In this document: one piece after another, positions 50,982-63,400 of the stretch
Layout of the letters: each line of letters starts with the position of its first letter
Numbering within the stretch: the stretch's first letter is position 1
NCBI GenBank assembly: GCA_019400425.1
Contig: JAFREE010000004.1
Location: 1-64,000 of the forward strand
Reading direction: 5' to 3'
Length of the DNA stretch: 64,000 nt
Source: Hymenochaete sp. R1
Taxonomy: Eukaryota > Basidiomycota > Agaricomycetes > Hymenochaetales > Hymenochaetaceae
Made by a program: the position numbers and the translations under genes
Notes under the pieces: generated by a model
Told to the model about the DNA's origin: nothing
Databases searched by the model: none
The model's input: only the letters and a program-made list of their open reading frames with translations

Positions 50982-52310
50982 TCACAGAAGCATCGAAGCC
51001 ACACACCCCAGCGCCAACCCAACGGACACAAACGCAGAGTGAGTCCTCTGAACGTTCCCTCTAGCACCCGAAAACAGATGGTTCCCATGATTCGAGACCC
51101 CTCCCTCCAAAATAGCTACGGTACCCTGCGCGCCAGCCGACAACGAGTAGTGCTCCTCAGTCGCAGCCTCCTCGTCATCGCCGTCCACGTTCGTCGGGAG
51201 AGCGTCGACCCCCGAACCTGTCGCCGTAGCCGCTACGACGGGCACAGTGAGGACGGACCCGTCGACGGTGATCGGACTCTCGGTGGCGATGGTGCTCAGG
51301 ATCTCGAGGTCAGACACGAATTCGGAGGGCAAGTCCGTGCTGGAAGTCGCCGAGGCGCCGGATGACGACGACGACGTCTTGGAAGACGACCCCGAGTCGG
51401 AGCCCGCTGTGCTAGTCCCCCGCCCGGCGTTGGGGGTGCTGGAACTCGGGCCGGTGGGTTGACCAGCGTTCGCGTTCCTTGTCGATTGGGCGCCGTGATG
51501 GTGCTTCGAAGTGAAGTGCTGCAGGCCCAGTCCTGCCGTCTTCGATGAAATGCCGGCGTCCACCGTTGCGCGCTTGGGGTCGCCTTGGCCGTAGTGCCAG
51601 TCGCCGTACATGACGCCTTGGTTGGTACTTCCAAAGAAGTTGAAGAGGCCTTCGGAAAGGTCCAGAGCGCCGTACGGGCAGCTCGGGCACTAAAACAATT
51701 CGCGAATCGCGTTGAGTAATCGACTTCGTTTTACTAGGGATTATAGGGAACGGCAATGTGTGACTGCTCACCTCGTCTACGACCTGAGCTTGCGCTGTCT
51801 TTCCTTGAGCGGTGATCGAGATCATGTTGAAGCAGTGCGAGTTACCGTCCCATTGCTTAAACGGCACGTGAAAGCAAGACAAAGAAGAACGAGGTTGAGT
51901 ATTTCCAACAACAAAAAAATCAATCGTCATTATCATTTTGCTCACCGCTGAGTTCAGTGCAACGACCTATATATACGATCACGCAGCGTCAAAAAGAAAC
52001 CAAGCAGACAGGATTAGAAGAGGAGGGAAGAAGGGACGAAAAAGTGAAAGAAAAAACTCACAAAGTCTCCAGGGCTATTATTCTTGCCGCAAGCGCCATA
52101 TCCAACCTGATAGTAAGTGAATCGCGCGTTCGACCCCTGCCTTCTCTCCAGGTGGCTAACATCGACCGCCTCTTGGCCCATTCCCGGAACAGGGGAGTGT
52201 ACACTGACATGTACCTCGGGATTGACGGATGCGGTTGCGGTTGCGTGCAGGACCACGGCGGAGGCGTACGGCGCGAGGAGAATCAGTGGGAGAAGAGTAG
52301 CAGATAGCAT
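50982..52310 (-). CDS. Second double-psi beta-barrel (RlpA/expansin-like) protein, probably GPI-anchored
   Basis: Exons: 52310-52062, 51966-51946 (21 nt), 51855-51772, 51689-50982; 353 residues. Signal peptide MLSATLLPLILLAPYASA. Barrel at about 60-145: ARFTYYQVGYGACG, VVALNSA, HCFNMISITAQGKTAQAQVVDECPSCPYGALDLSEG and GVMYGDW. Ser/Thr-rich linker and a C-terminal hydrophobic tail (SVGLALGCVASMLL) typical of GPI attachment. Same domain order as the gene at 42640-43806; the tiny exon coding VVALNSA corresponds to the 22 nt exon coding IVALNSD there. The two copies are separated by SIP5 and SERCA, so this is a dispersed rather than adjacent duplication. Convergent with SERCA (251 bp). Confidence 0.87.
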
Positions 52311-53075
52311 GCTGTTGTTCTTTCCGAGCGTTTAACGATATGAAAGGTTGAAAGTGTTTTTTTGTTTTTGAAGCGAGGGTAAGGAGCGTGGGGATGATTT
52401 TTCTTCGCCGTTGGCTGCGAAAAGCGAGAAACGAGAGACTTATGCGTTGGAAAGCGATACGACGAGACGACGAGACCAGAGAGAAAGCGACAAGGCGAGA
52501 CGAGACGAGACGAGACGAGACGAAAAGCAAAAAAGCAAGATGCACGAAAACAAGGGCGATTCCATTATTCATATACGACAGACATCGGGGCTGGTGAGGC
52601 TGGCCGCTGGTATCGACTTGAATATCGAGAGGCTGGTTGTCTGGGACCATATATTTCATCTTGGCCGACGAAAGAATATCGATATTAATGTTAGAGCAAA
52701 GCAGTCTCGTTTGGAATGCGACGGCCGGGTGGGCTATTCGTTGATTATGTGATAGGCTATACTGGTATTGGTCATTTGGCTCGAATAAAACGATATTCGG
52801 TTTGTTGCATACACGAAACAAAGTTCAGACGATCGCAAGAGCATACAATGAAGTCGCAGTCCAAAAAGCTTTTTCTTCGATGTTGAGTCGGGCAAAACTT
52901 CCGTACGTTGTCGTCAAGATCACCATCACTGACGCATCCCATTCATATTATACAAAGATACAAAATACATCTCACGCTCATAATACTACACCTCAATCAC
53001 CCTCACACGACAAAAGAAAAAAGCCCCAAAGTATTCGAAAACAAAAACAAAATCTAAAAGAGTTTCGTATCATGA
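52311..53075. other. Intergenic, 765 bp
   Basis: Promoter of the second double-psi barrel gene and 3' UTR of the OPT gene. Contains the CGAGA tandem repeat. No gene recognised. Confidence 0.4.
52496..52520. repeat. Tandem repeat (CGAGA)x5
   Basis: Five perfect CGAGA units, embedded in a longer purine-rich GACGA/GAGA stretch (about 52440-52530) some 190 bp upstream of the barrel gene start. Read on that gene's strand it is a TCTCG-rich pyrimidine tract that could be part of the promoter or 5' UTR. Confidence 0.85.
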
Positions 53076-55913
53076 TCACCACGTCTTCAGCCCAAACGTC
53101 TCCCCCTCAGGCACCGTCTTCAAAGTCACCCCATTCGCATCGCCCGTATTCGCAAACACCGTATTCCCCCACCACGTCGACAGCGTCCCCTCGCCGATCG
53201 TGCCGTCCCTCGGATACTGCAAGCAGAAGAAAACGAGCACGATCCCGATGGCGACGCCCGAGTCGAGGGCGGCGGAGAGCACGTAGTTGTATTTCGTCCA
53301 CCAGTTGAAGTTCCGTCGGCGGACGAGGTAGTTGAAGATGAAGCCTACGATCGCCCAGGGAACGTAGTTGATGGCGGTTGCGGGTGGGACTAATGGAAGT
53401 GGATTTAATTATATTGGGTCAACGAAAAATTAATTCAAAGGCTGTAATAGGTATGAAGGACGCGCGACGTACTCTGTCCGATGCCGGTGAAGATGACGGG
53501 CGTGTTGATGTATTTCATCAGAGAGTTGGGGAACCTCTTCATGAGCAGGTAGCTAATCACCGGAGCGACGGCGCCGATGAGGAAAAAGAAAAGTAAGGGA
53601 TAATAAAGTTGGCCATGCGAGAACTGTCTTTGTGGTCCAATGACGCCCCAAATAATCGAAGCGGTACCGAAGACTTCAGTTCCAGGGCAAATGAAACTGT
53701 CGGGCTGGTGGGGAGAACACATGCCACTATAATACAATCAACATGGCTGTATTACGACGCGTCAGATACCTGGAGACTTACTCAATGTTCGAGAACATCC
53801 AAGCTTGGACACCCAGTTGCGTCGTACCCGCGATAATGGTCGCGACCACCTGTCCGAAGAACATGGGTCGAGGCGGAACCTTCATGTAATGACCCAATTT
53901 CAAATCCGACGTGAATTGCATGGCCTGATACACCGAGTAATAACCCCAAGTCTTAAACATCATCATGGCGATCGGACGTCCAGGTAAAGCATAGCCGACG
54001 ATAAGTTCAGTGATGACGTTTAACCCGACTTGTTGGTTCGTTATGGCTTGGATCATACCAACGGGGACTGTGTAGAAAAAGGCGACGAGGAGGGAGAGCA
54101 CGAATGCCCAGACCGGCATATGTGTTGGCCAGACCTCAATGACGATGATGCCAGCCGCAAACATGGCGGCGAAGATGGTAAGATACCACCATTCAGAAAC
54201 TTGAGGATACTTGCTCATGAGGCGCGCGTGGATGTCTGGCTGTTCGTGGATGGACCGGCGAGCCTGTGTCCAGATCTGCTTTCGGAAGTAAAGAAAGGCG
54301 TGCACCAGTGTGGAGGTGATCGCTGCGAAGGAAAGACCATACTGCAGAACGATTGATTAGTTTCTGCTAAGCTGAGCGAAGATTTGAAGTGTCCAAAAAA
54401 GGAACATTATAGTAAATTTCCTAGTTGAAACTCACACTTAAGGCAAATGTCGCCGATAAATATAGCGGGGAATACGAATGGTATTTGTCCAGATCGAGAT
54501 TATTGTTTTCGTCCAATATTTTCGTGACGTCATAGGCCGCACCCGTGTTGTCGAAAGATCCACGTGACGATATCGGGAAATATTGGGTGTACCACGTGTT
54601 GGTGTAATAAATGATGGGCGTGAGAATCCAGAAGAATATAACGAAGCCCGCCGCTACGTTTGCCTCCGCCCACCACGGAGTGGCGAGGGGACTTCCTATG
54701 TATGCAATTTGACTCCAGTCGAAGGTGATAAGAGACATTCTATCGGAGAGAAAAGTCTGAGTAAGTTGGAATATTGTATAGTGAGGAGTGAAGCTTACCC
54801 AAGACCAGTTTCATATCCAAATAATTGATTCACAACGGTATTGTTTGGAGCGATCCAGCAGACCCACGAAAACACACCAAGTGCCTGCGGAATAGATGAG
54901 GGGGAAATCTCGGCTTTTTATCAATAACAACACTTACCTGGAAAATGTAACCTGGGAAGAAGTACCAGCAAGTCGAGGCGGCAAACGCGTAGAAAAAGAA
55001 GCGTTCTCGAGAAATTCCCTTGCGCGAACCGATACCCGCATAATTTTGTTGGTGAAGAGTATTGAAGAGAGCGCAATTGACCAAATTAGCTGGCCAGATC
55101 ATCGAAGGCGGGAGCACCAGGAAGCGGCGAGCCACGCCGCAAATTGAAAACCCGATCAGCTGCGTGGACATCACCACAAGCCACTGGTACGAGAAGTTGT
55201 AGACTTGGTTGTAAAAGACGCGTTGCACTGCGATAATGTCGGTTGCGTAAGCCTGCGGGGCTGCTACTACGGCCATCACAGTGGCGAGCACCTAGGGCCG
55301 CAGTTTAGCTATGGGATGTGTGGCCGTCGATCACTATTCATTTACTTACATGCTCCTTCACGGTGAACGGACCCGGGTTGAGCGAAAGACCAAAAATAGA
55401 GACGTTTGGCATCACTTTGGCCCAGAGGCGGCCGAGCGGGAAGATAAGGAGCTGTGCTACCAACTAAGAAAGAAGGGGGGTGGGGGAAATTAGTGATGTT
55501 GGGCAGAAAACAGACTTTCGGAGAGACTGACATTTCCAATGGTGACACTTGGGTATCTGAAAGTGAAGAACTGATTCAAGCCACTCATAATCATGGCGAA
55601 GATAAGCCCCAGGACCCAGGAGCGAACAGTGGATGCGGGCATAGAAGGGTCATCCACGTTGGAGACCGCTGATCGCACCTAAGTGATGGGTGAAAGAGGT
55701 GAGTCGCGTGTGTCGAAACGAGAAAGGAATTCGGAGTCGTTGTACCTCTGGATAAGGACTGTCATCCTCAAAGTCGAGAGCCGCCTCCCTGTCGAAATTC
55801 GGGTCGTCAAACTCGGGCTCGACGTCGAGGTGAGCGTCTGCTGCATGGCCCTTCTCGACGTCGAACTTTTCGTCCTCGGACGAGGGGTAGGGTACTGTCT
55901 CCGGGGTAGACAT
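53076..55913 (-). CDS. Oligopeptide transporter (OPT family)
   Basis: Proton-coupled importer of small peptides or related substrates at the plasma membrane. Nine exons: 55913-55746, 55678-55532, 55463-55350, 55291-54938, 54884-54799, 54739-54436, 54341-53782, 53726-53473, 53389-53076; 766 residues, within the usual range. An acidic cytosolic N-terminus of about 60 residues precedes some 14 hydrophobic segments. OPT signatures are intact: SLNPGPFTVKEH, YAGIGSRKGISRERFF, TELIVGYALPGRPIAMMMFK, KLGHYMKVPPRPMFFGQ, VFGTASIIWGVIGPQR and PPATAINYVPW. The closest type is yeast Opt1-like peptide/glutathione importers; the actual substrate cannot be told. Confidence 0.94.
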
Positions 55914-58900
55914 AGTCTAACGAGTCAGTGGGATATACCGACGGGGGTCAGACTACTAGGGTAGCAGTAGGAAGGCAGGGGGGAGAGAAGGGGGTGAGGA
56001 AGGGGGGGGGGGCAAGGAGACAGCCTTGTGGAAGGCGAAGGAGACGGGGCACGGCATATAAAGGGTGGATGGGTCGAGTATAAAGATAGAACGAGGAAGA
56101 GCCGGTGTCGGAGGCAAGGGAAGGGAGAGAAGGGAGAGAAGAACATAGGATAGCTGTCGAGAGAGCACATGGAGTCGGAGTGTATTTTGTATTCAACTAA
56201 TTGGTAGCGGTCGATAGAGGCAACTGACTGGCTCCTGGTCGACGTCCGGTTCCGTCTAACTCCCCGCTCAGCCCGAGTTGTCCAGATCTAATCATCATAC
56301 GCACAAGATTATCCCACCTGGCACGCACACAGGTGCGATACGATACGATACGGTGCGGTACGATATGGATGAATTGCAAATTGCGGAGACTGTATGGTCG
56401 TTCATCGTCAGGTTGCGTGCTCCGACTACACCTCAGGCAGTGGTCGCAGGACAGGGGAGATGGACGGGGCCATGTGTCGACCGACCGGGAAGCACCAGTG
56501 ACCATTTGCTGAGTAGGTTTTTGATGCTTCCCATGCTAGTACTACTAGTCTTGGCATCTTTTCTCGCCTTTGCACATCCAATAGCCTAAGTAGACTATAA
56601 AGACGCAACGTAGGCCAGCGCAAGAAGTACTACCGCCGTTGATCCTGCCATTGCATTGCATGAGAAAGCCAAGAAGTAAAGCCATCGATCGAAGTCTATT
56701 CTTCAGCCGTAATCTAGGGTCTTCCGTATATCGCTGGCAATTGTGTGTAGGATGTGTCTTGTGCCGACGGTTGCAAACGGGGAACCAGAGCCAGTGCTTC
56801 TCGACGTGTTCTACGGACTGAGTGAACACAATCCAAAATGCTTCCAGCGGCTTTCCATTTTGGGAATCATGCACACTTCCCACGCTCATCAGCTGTTTCC
56901 TCCACTAGTACTCTTTCGAGTCGACGCCATTAATATTCAATCCAATCCATCCTCGCTGCTAAGTCCAAATACCTAAATGGTGTTGTTGCCATTTTTCATT
57001 CAAGTTCCATCGACTTGGCAATCTCTACGACTCTAATTTCGGACATCTACCACCTATTGACTTCTTGTTGTCATTCAAAAAACTCGTAGGTGGCGATAAG
57101 CACAAGGTTTGATAGGATATCAATTTCTCTTTCAATACTTGTCAACCCTTTTGGATACGCTCACCCGACATTACCACAACCAGCACCAACGTACTTTCAG
57201 CTCTATTCAAGCACGTTAGCATCTGAAAACAACCGTTTATTATGCATGTCGAAGCGCCACGTGCTTACTGAATCCATTCTACTTCTTATCGTAGCGCACA
57301 GAGCAGGAACATACCAGTACCCGAACTACCGTGACGGACTCTTTTTGCCTTCAAGACCACAAGAAACTAGTATAAAAACACCGACACAGAACTGTCCAGC
57401 GAACTAACTCATCTCTTATATTTGTTATTCACCGGGATCGATTCCTTGGGCGTCGGCAGCAGGCGCTGATAACGAAACATAACTCTCTCTCTCGGTCGTT
57501 GCAAACTACGGTACGTCGCATTTCTACAACACTATGCAATCGCCCGCGCCTCCATTAGTACTGTCCGTCCCGTTTGCTTTTGCGAACGGTCAGTATCACC
57601 AGCGGATCTTATCAACGACTCGCAGAGCTTTGGCATACAAAAAAAAGAAACACCGACCCCGACTCAAAGACTCAAAAGAGTACAAACCCCATCAATCCAA
57701 ATACTCTCCGAGTCCGAATCACGTTCCTCGAGGTCCCATCGACTCCGACTCCGACTCCGAATTTCATTTCAATCCCATCCCCATCGTCGATAGAGCGCCT
57801 CATTCAACTTTCCCCCCTTTCCCCTTGATGCACGGCCCAAATCTCCCCCGGACCTCCGCAGCAGCATGTGCTGCTTCGAACTGTCACGATAACGGTCCTT
57901 TCATACATGATGGTATACCAATATTATTCAGGCTCATCACCCACTCACTGTGCTCTATCTCTATCTATGCTCACGCGACCGTGTTCGAGCTGGTCCTTCG
58001 GGTAAAGGAGCACGCTGTCGTAGCCCACCCTCACCACGATGCCACGTACGATTTCGGATTTGTCCTCCGCCAGGGCTTCGAAGCCTACCTCCACCGGGGT
58101 GTGGGGAGTCGATACAGATTCGACCACAACACCCTTCACAAACAACAAACGAAAAGCACACGCAGACTAGTTCTATTTTAAGCTTTCAATTTCTGTTTTT
58201 GTTTGATTGCCTAATTTCAAAATGAAAATTTGGCGCACCACATGGTGTCGAAATATTGATGTCCCATGCCCATGCATGCCATTGCCAGAGGCACGAGGCC
58301 TGACAGACGGCAAGTTTAATCATCTCCGATCTTTATCGTCTCAAGGGTGGTAGGTAGGTCCTCCTTCCGGAATATTAATATTCCTGCGCCTCACTAGGAT
58401 TCTTTCTGTGAGGATGCTAGTTATGGGTCAGCGACGAGGACGTACGATCAACATTTCAGTTGGAAGACATAGGAAGGAAGAAAAGAAGAAAGGAAACCAC
58501 CATGATACACTTTCAAATTCTCACGCCTGCCATACATGCACTAAAACGGGTAACGAATGCCAATTTAGCCATCCGGCGGCTCAGGTAGTAGGTTTCTTCC
58601 CTTCCCTTCCCTTCTCATCCACCACTTACCTTACCACACCGTAACCAGCCAGCACGCGGCCCAAACTTGAATCTTCCTGCTTTCTGATCCAGGGTTTCTT
58701 TTTTTTTTTTGACAAAGAAGGGTCCCTATCACAAGAAAAGGAGCAAGCAGCCTGAGACCGATAAATGAGGAACGACTCGGAGGAACAACTGACTTGCCGG
58801 TGACTCGAAAGCGACTCTTCATCTTGTGATTCTTGTCCACATATATATGCCAGGAAGGAAGACCGACTTGAAGACCAAGGCGATCGATTTCAAGTTCCTC

Positions 58901-60434
58901 TCTTCCATCCCCCCCCCCCCCCCCTCTCTTTTCTCTCTTCTTTCGTACCACCCAAGAGTCAGCAAAGATCAGATCGCGGAGTCTATATCATGCATGATAC
59001 CGACCCGGCCCGGCTTCAGATGAAGATGTAAAAATAGGCCACCAGCGCAGTACTAGTGCTTACAGATTGAGTTCCATCGTCGGCAATTGTCATTCAATCA
59101 TCATCCTGCCTACCTATAACTTTGAATGAGCGTCATGAATGAAGGCAGCCTAGCCACCGACAAAAACTTGAAAGTAAAGTTTGGAAATAAATAAAAGAGA
59201 GAGAAGCCCTCCATCTATACCGGTTGTAGTGCTAATGACAGTGTGTGGAGTGTACTGTAGAGTGCGGTGTGTATGCCCCAGAAGCCCCTTCTAGTACTAG
59301 TACGCACTTGAAAAAAAAACAGTAAGTCCAAGTACCCCAAGTATACGTACTCCGAGGAAGGCGCGTTCGGGCTGCCTGAGATGCTGCCACTACTTTTTTT
59401 ATGGACGTGAGTTATGTGAGCAAGTCATAGTCGGGGATGGACTCCGTGATCCCAGGCTTTCTACTCGCACCTACACATACATGTATAATATATATCTAGC
59501 AAGCGCATCTGCGAGTACCCCACAGACAAACTCTACCGTCTTAAATCTCACAGAAGAAAAAATAAATCTCGCAGCGATACAATCAAAATAAAAAAAATTG
59601 AGCTGAAAAGAATTGCATTTTTTCATTGTTGTGGGGTTCTACTCTTCGGTGATGTACGAGATCTCATGTCCCCTCCCCCTAGCCTCTCCTCTCCCCCAGC
59701 GCGATTCCCTCCTCACGCTAGCAAGCGTACAAGGCCGGGAAAAGCCTGCTTTTGTATACAAAAAAAAATGAAGAGAAAAGAACCATAAACCATAGAACGT
59801 AAGAGGAGAGAATGAAAGGAACGGAAGGAAGGAAGACTTGTGGGCGGGTGGGCATACTGGATGAACCGGCGTGGAAGAAAGGGGAAAGGAGAAAGAGAGG
59901 GGGTAAGAAACAAAGAAAGGAAAACCCCGTAGGTATGATGGTGTTTCGACAGGCTCAGACACCAGCCCCTGCGCGCATGTAACAGTAACAAAAGGTCCTA
60001 CATTGTAAGGATGAGCCTCCTCACCAGAACAAGAGAAGCATAATACTGAAAAAGAAAAAGAAATAGAAAGGACTGAGACAGGAAAGCGTATCATGGGGGG
60101 TATCCACAGTATTTACGAAATCAAGACCAGTGGGTGGATGTAGTCTGGAGTTTGGTTTGTGAAAAGAAGAAGGGGAAAGCGAGTGTCTGGTAGGAGTGAA
60201 AAAAAATCAGTGGAACAATAGGGGGAAATTTGTGTTTTGATTTTAATTTCCAGAGCGAGCACACACATGAGGACGTTGGGATGCTGTTTATCATCTTCCG
60301 TGCCGTCGTTACATGTCATAAAACAGAAAAACTGTAAAAACGAAAAAAAAAAAAACAAGGAACATGAAGGGAAGATACCGGAAGCGACAACGACGAAGGC
60401 CCTTCTCTTTTCTATTTCACACTCGCCCACCGAG
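55914..60434. other. 4.5 kb gene-poor region
   Basis: Largest gap in the window. Near OPT it is CT-rich on the minus strand, with an 11-G run at 56002-56012 and GATAC repeats near 56338-56366. Further on: GACTCC repeats near 57748-57766, a 12-T run at 58699-58710, a 16-C run at 58909-58924, and two copies of the AGTACTAGT motif (59048-59058, 59291-59304). Open frames exist (57534-58181 plus; 59639-60094 minus) but they are low-complexity and show no family features. No tRNA or other RNA gene was recognised by eye. Confidence 0.4.
59048..59058. promoter_or_regulatory. Recurrent intergenic motif CAGTACTAGTG
   Basis: Third exact copy of the 11-mer; a related CTAGTACTAGTACG lies 233 bp further at 59291-59304. 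Role unknown. Confidence 0.4.
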
Positions 60435-63400
60435 TCAGGCTTGATACGCCCCGACGTTCTGCTGTCCCTGCTGCTGATACATCTGATACATATATGCCTG
60501 ATACAAGTGCGGTGGAATCTGCTGCTGGGGCATCGCGTACGGCGGGGCCTGCGAGACCGGCACGCTCATCATTGAACCCGCCTGCCCAAGACTCGGCGAC
60601 GGAGCACTATACTGCATCGTGACTTGTGGCGGCGGCGGGGGAGACAAAGTCGCAGATGGCTGAGGAGTCTGGAGCATGGTTCCTCCGCTGCCATTGCGCC
60701 GCTGCGTTGGGCGTTGCTGATGATGGTGGCTGTTATTTTCGAGAACGGGCGAGCCTGCACCGAATGGGTTGAAAGGGTCGGCGGCGGGTGAGAAACCACT
60801 CGGAGAGGTGTTCGAACCCCGAGGGCCGCGGGCACTCGAAGGTCCGCTAGTGTTCTGCACGTTTCCTTGGTTATACATAGGGTCAATCTGTAATTGAGAC
60901 GCAGGTGCTCCAGGCTGAGGAGTCATATGCGATTGACCACCCATCTGCAGAGCAGCCATCATCGACGCCAGGTTTTGGTCGTTCGTCGGGCTGCCATAAT
61001 AGCTGCCTTGCGAAGAGGACTTTTTCAAGCCTGGAGACTGGCTCATACCGGCAGCGTAGTTTGCAGCGAAGTTGGAAACAGGCAATCCAACTTCTTCAAT
61101 CAAACGGCGGTACGCCTGAGTTGCGATCACCTTGAGCTCGATTAAGACCCGCTTCGTGACCTCGAGATACGACGCTCGCTTTGATTGATCGATGAACGGA
61201 CTCGTCAGAATCTTGTGTACAACCGCGACACCATTGACTTGGTCGCTCAGAACGTCCGCCAACACATGATCGCCCGTAGAGAAGAACAAAGAATCGACGA
61301 TTTGCGTCGATGCATCCGGTTCCGATTTTTGATTCACAATGCGGAGGACGGTGAGCGATGCAAGTTTGTGCGTGCACAGGTGCGAGAGATGAGGCGTGAA
61401 ACGAGGCGCAAGGAGTCTGTATCGGGAGGGGAAGCTGGAGGTATCCAGCAACCAAGTAAGAAGCAGAGCTCCATTGGGATTTGTCGCGAGAGGGATAGAA
61501 TTGAGTATGATAGCAGTCGCCACCCGACGTCGCTGACTGACAGTCACGAGGTTGCTTTCCAAGCACGCCCTCATACTCCGAGCACCGAAGCGCCCTTGTG
61601 CAACCTCCCAAAGGCGGTCGATCATAGCATCGAAAATGAAATCATCATTCGGAGCACTGAATCGCAGACAGCATCTGTCATATATTCCATGAGAACAAGC
61701 GCATAGGGAGTTTTGCTAAGGGAGACTTACTGAATAACATAGTTCCCAAATTGATCCAAAAGAAGAGGAGGAGCGAATGCCCTCAAATTCTGCGCGACAA
61801 GGGCGATCTCCTCAGGAGCCTGCACGCACTCTATAATTTTTTGCGCGGCCCATGTCCCATTTTTATGGATTCCGATCATGGCAAGATGAGGGGCGATGCG
61901 CTCCAGCATGGCGAACCGAGGAACCGGAGAGCACTTTTCAAACAACTTTTGCACAACCTACAGAAAACCGTATCATGAGATATAATCCACGATGAATGTA
62001 GGAGAGCAATTTACGGTATTTCCAAGCCAGTCCGAGGCAAGGTCTACAATTTCTCCATCCAAAAAGTCACCAGCGACTTGATCGATTTCCTCGTTAGATA
62101 GCGTTCCGGAGTCCAGACGCTTGCGGAGTTCTCTAAGTTTAGAAGCGTCCCATCGCCTGTTATTTGGTCGTTCCGAAACCAATGGTATAGAGGTATAGTA
62201 CATCATAGGAGGGCGGAAGTCTGAGAAGAATAAAATCATCAGACAGTTGTACAACGCGGGATTGAAGGGCTAGTCACTCACCAGCAAGTGCTTGGATATC
62301 AGCATCAGCATCAGCGTCGGAGGAGCCCTCACTCAACTCCTTCATGATCATCTGCTGCTCAGTTACGGATGGTGTCCATCCAGCCGGCTTCGAAGATGCG
62401 TCGCTCATGGCGGCGCTGGAGTGCAAACCCGAACCAATCATGCTCAACAAGAGGTTCGACCGGTAGTTCTCCACCGCACCTCCGATGACCTGCTGGTCTG
62501 CAGGAATCGTCGAAGCGCCCTTGATACTACGCAACGCATGGATGGTCGCTCCGACACTCAAATCACCAACGGACTGCATCGCAGGAACCCCGTTCGCATT
62601 CTCTCCTTCGCCGTTGCCTTCAGCACCGCTCTTGACCGGAACTTTTGCAAATCCAATGCGAATGGCACCGACATCACTTCCGAGGACGTCGCGGCCATTG
62701 AGCGCCTTGCGGGCGCGGACGGCATCATCCAAACGTTCGAAGTTGACTATACAAATCAAATTACATCAGCAAAAGACGGAAAGAAAATATCTGATTTAAC
62801 ACTCACTGAATCCACAGTTCTTGTGCGTCAAGACTCTGGCAGACTCGATGGGGCCGAAGGGGCTGAACACGCTCAAAATAGTAGCAGGAGTCGTCGATGA
62901 GGGAATAGACCCAATCCAGAGCGCACGTGTCGGAGTCGATTGCAATTGCGACTCGATACCACCCATAGCCGAATTGTTATTCCCGTTCGAGTTCTTTGAT
63001 GAGCTGGAATTTCCTGATACCGCTGACCCTGCACTTTTGGCAGGTGCGACGGGAGCACTTTCTGCCTTTCCAAAGCCGATGCGCACTGCCTGGCCATTGG
63101 GCATGCCAATCTGGCCACCAAGACGGTTGAGAACATCATCCTTCGCTCTGATGGCATCTTCTTGGTCAACGAAGTTTACGAATCCGCATTCCTAATAAAA
63201 AGGGGGAAGTCACGTTTGCGCCTTGTTCGTAAATAGCAAACAAGTGTGCTAAATAAGATCACTTACCTTTTCCGGAAGAAGCCTCAGACTTTCGATAGCA
63301 CCGTAAGGAGCGAAGACGTGGATTAGTTGTTCACTAGTGACCGACGAATCAAGATTGCCTATCCACAGGGATCGCGTCGGCGTCTGTATCTGTTGATTCT

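Noticed and set aside
57534..58181. Plus-strand open frame of 215 codons
   Set aside because: Low-complexity, frame-dependent Ser/Pro/Asp repeats from a GACTCC tract, no family features, and equally open opposite frames; likely chance.
59639..60094. Minus-strand frame rich in Phe, Ser, Leu
   Set aside because: Arises from purine-rich plus-strand sequence in the 3' flank of the Puf gene; hydrophobicity is a composition effect.
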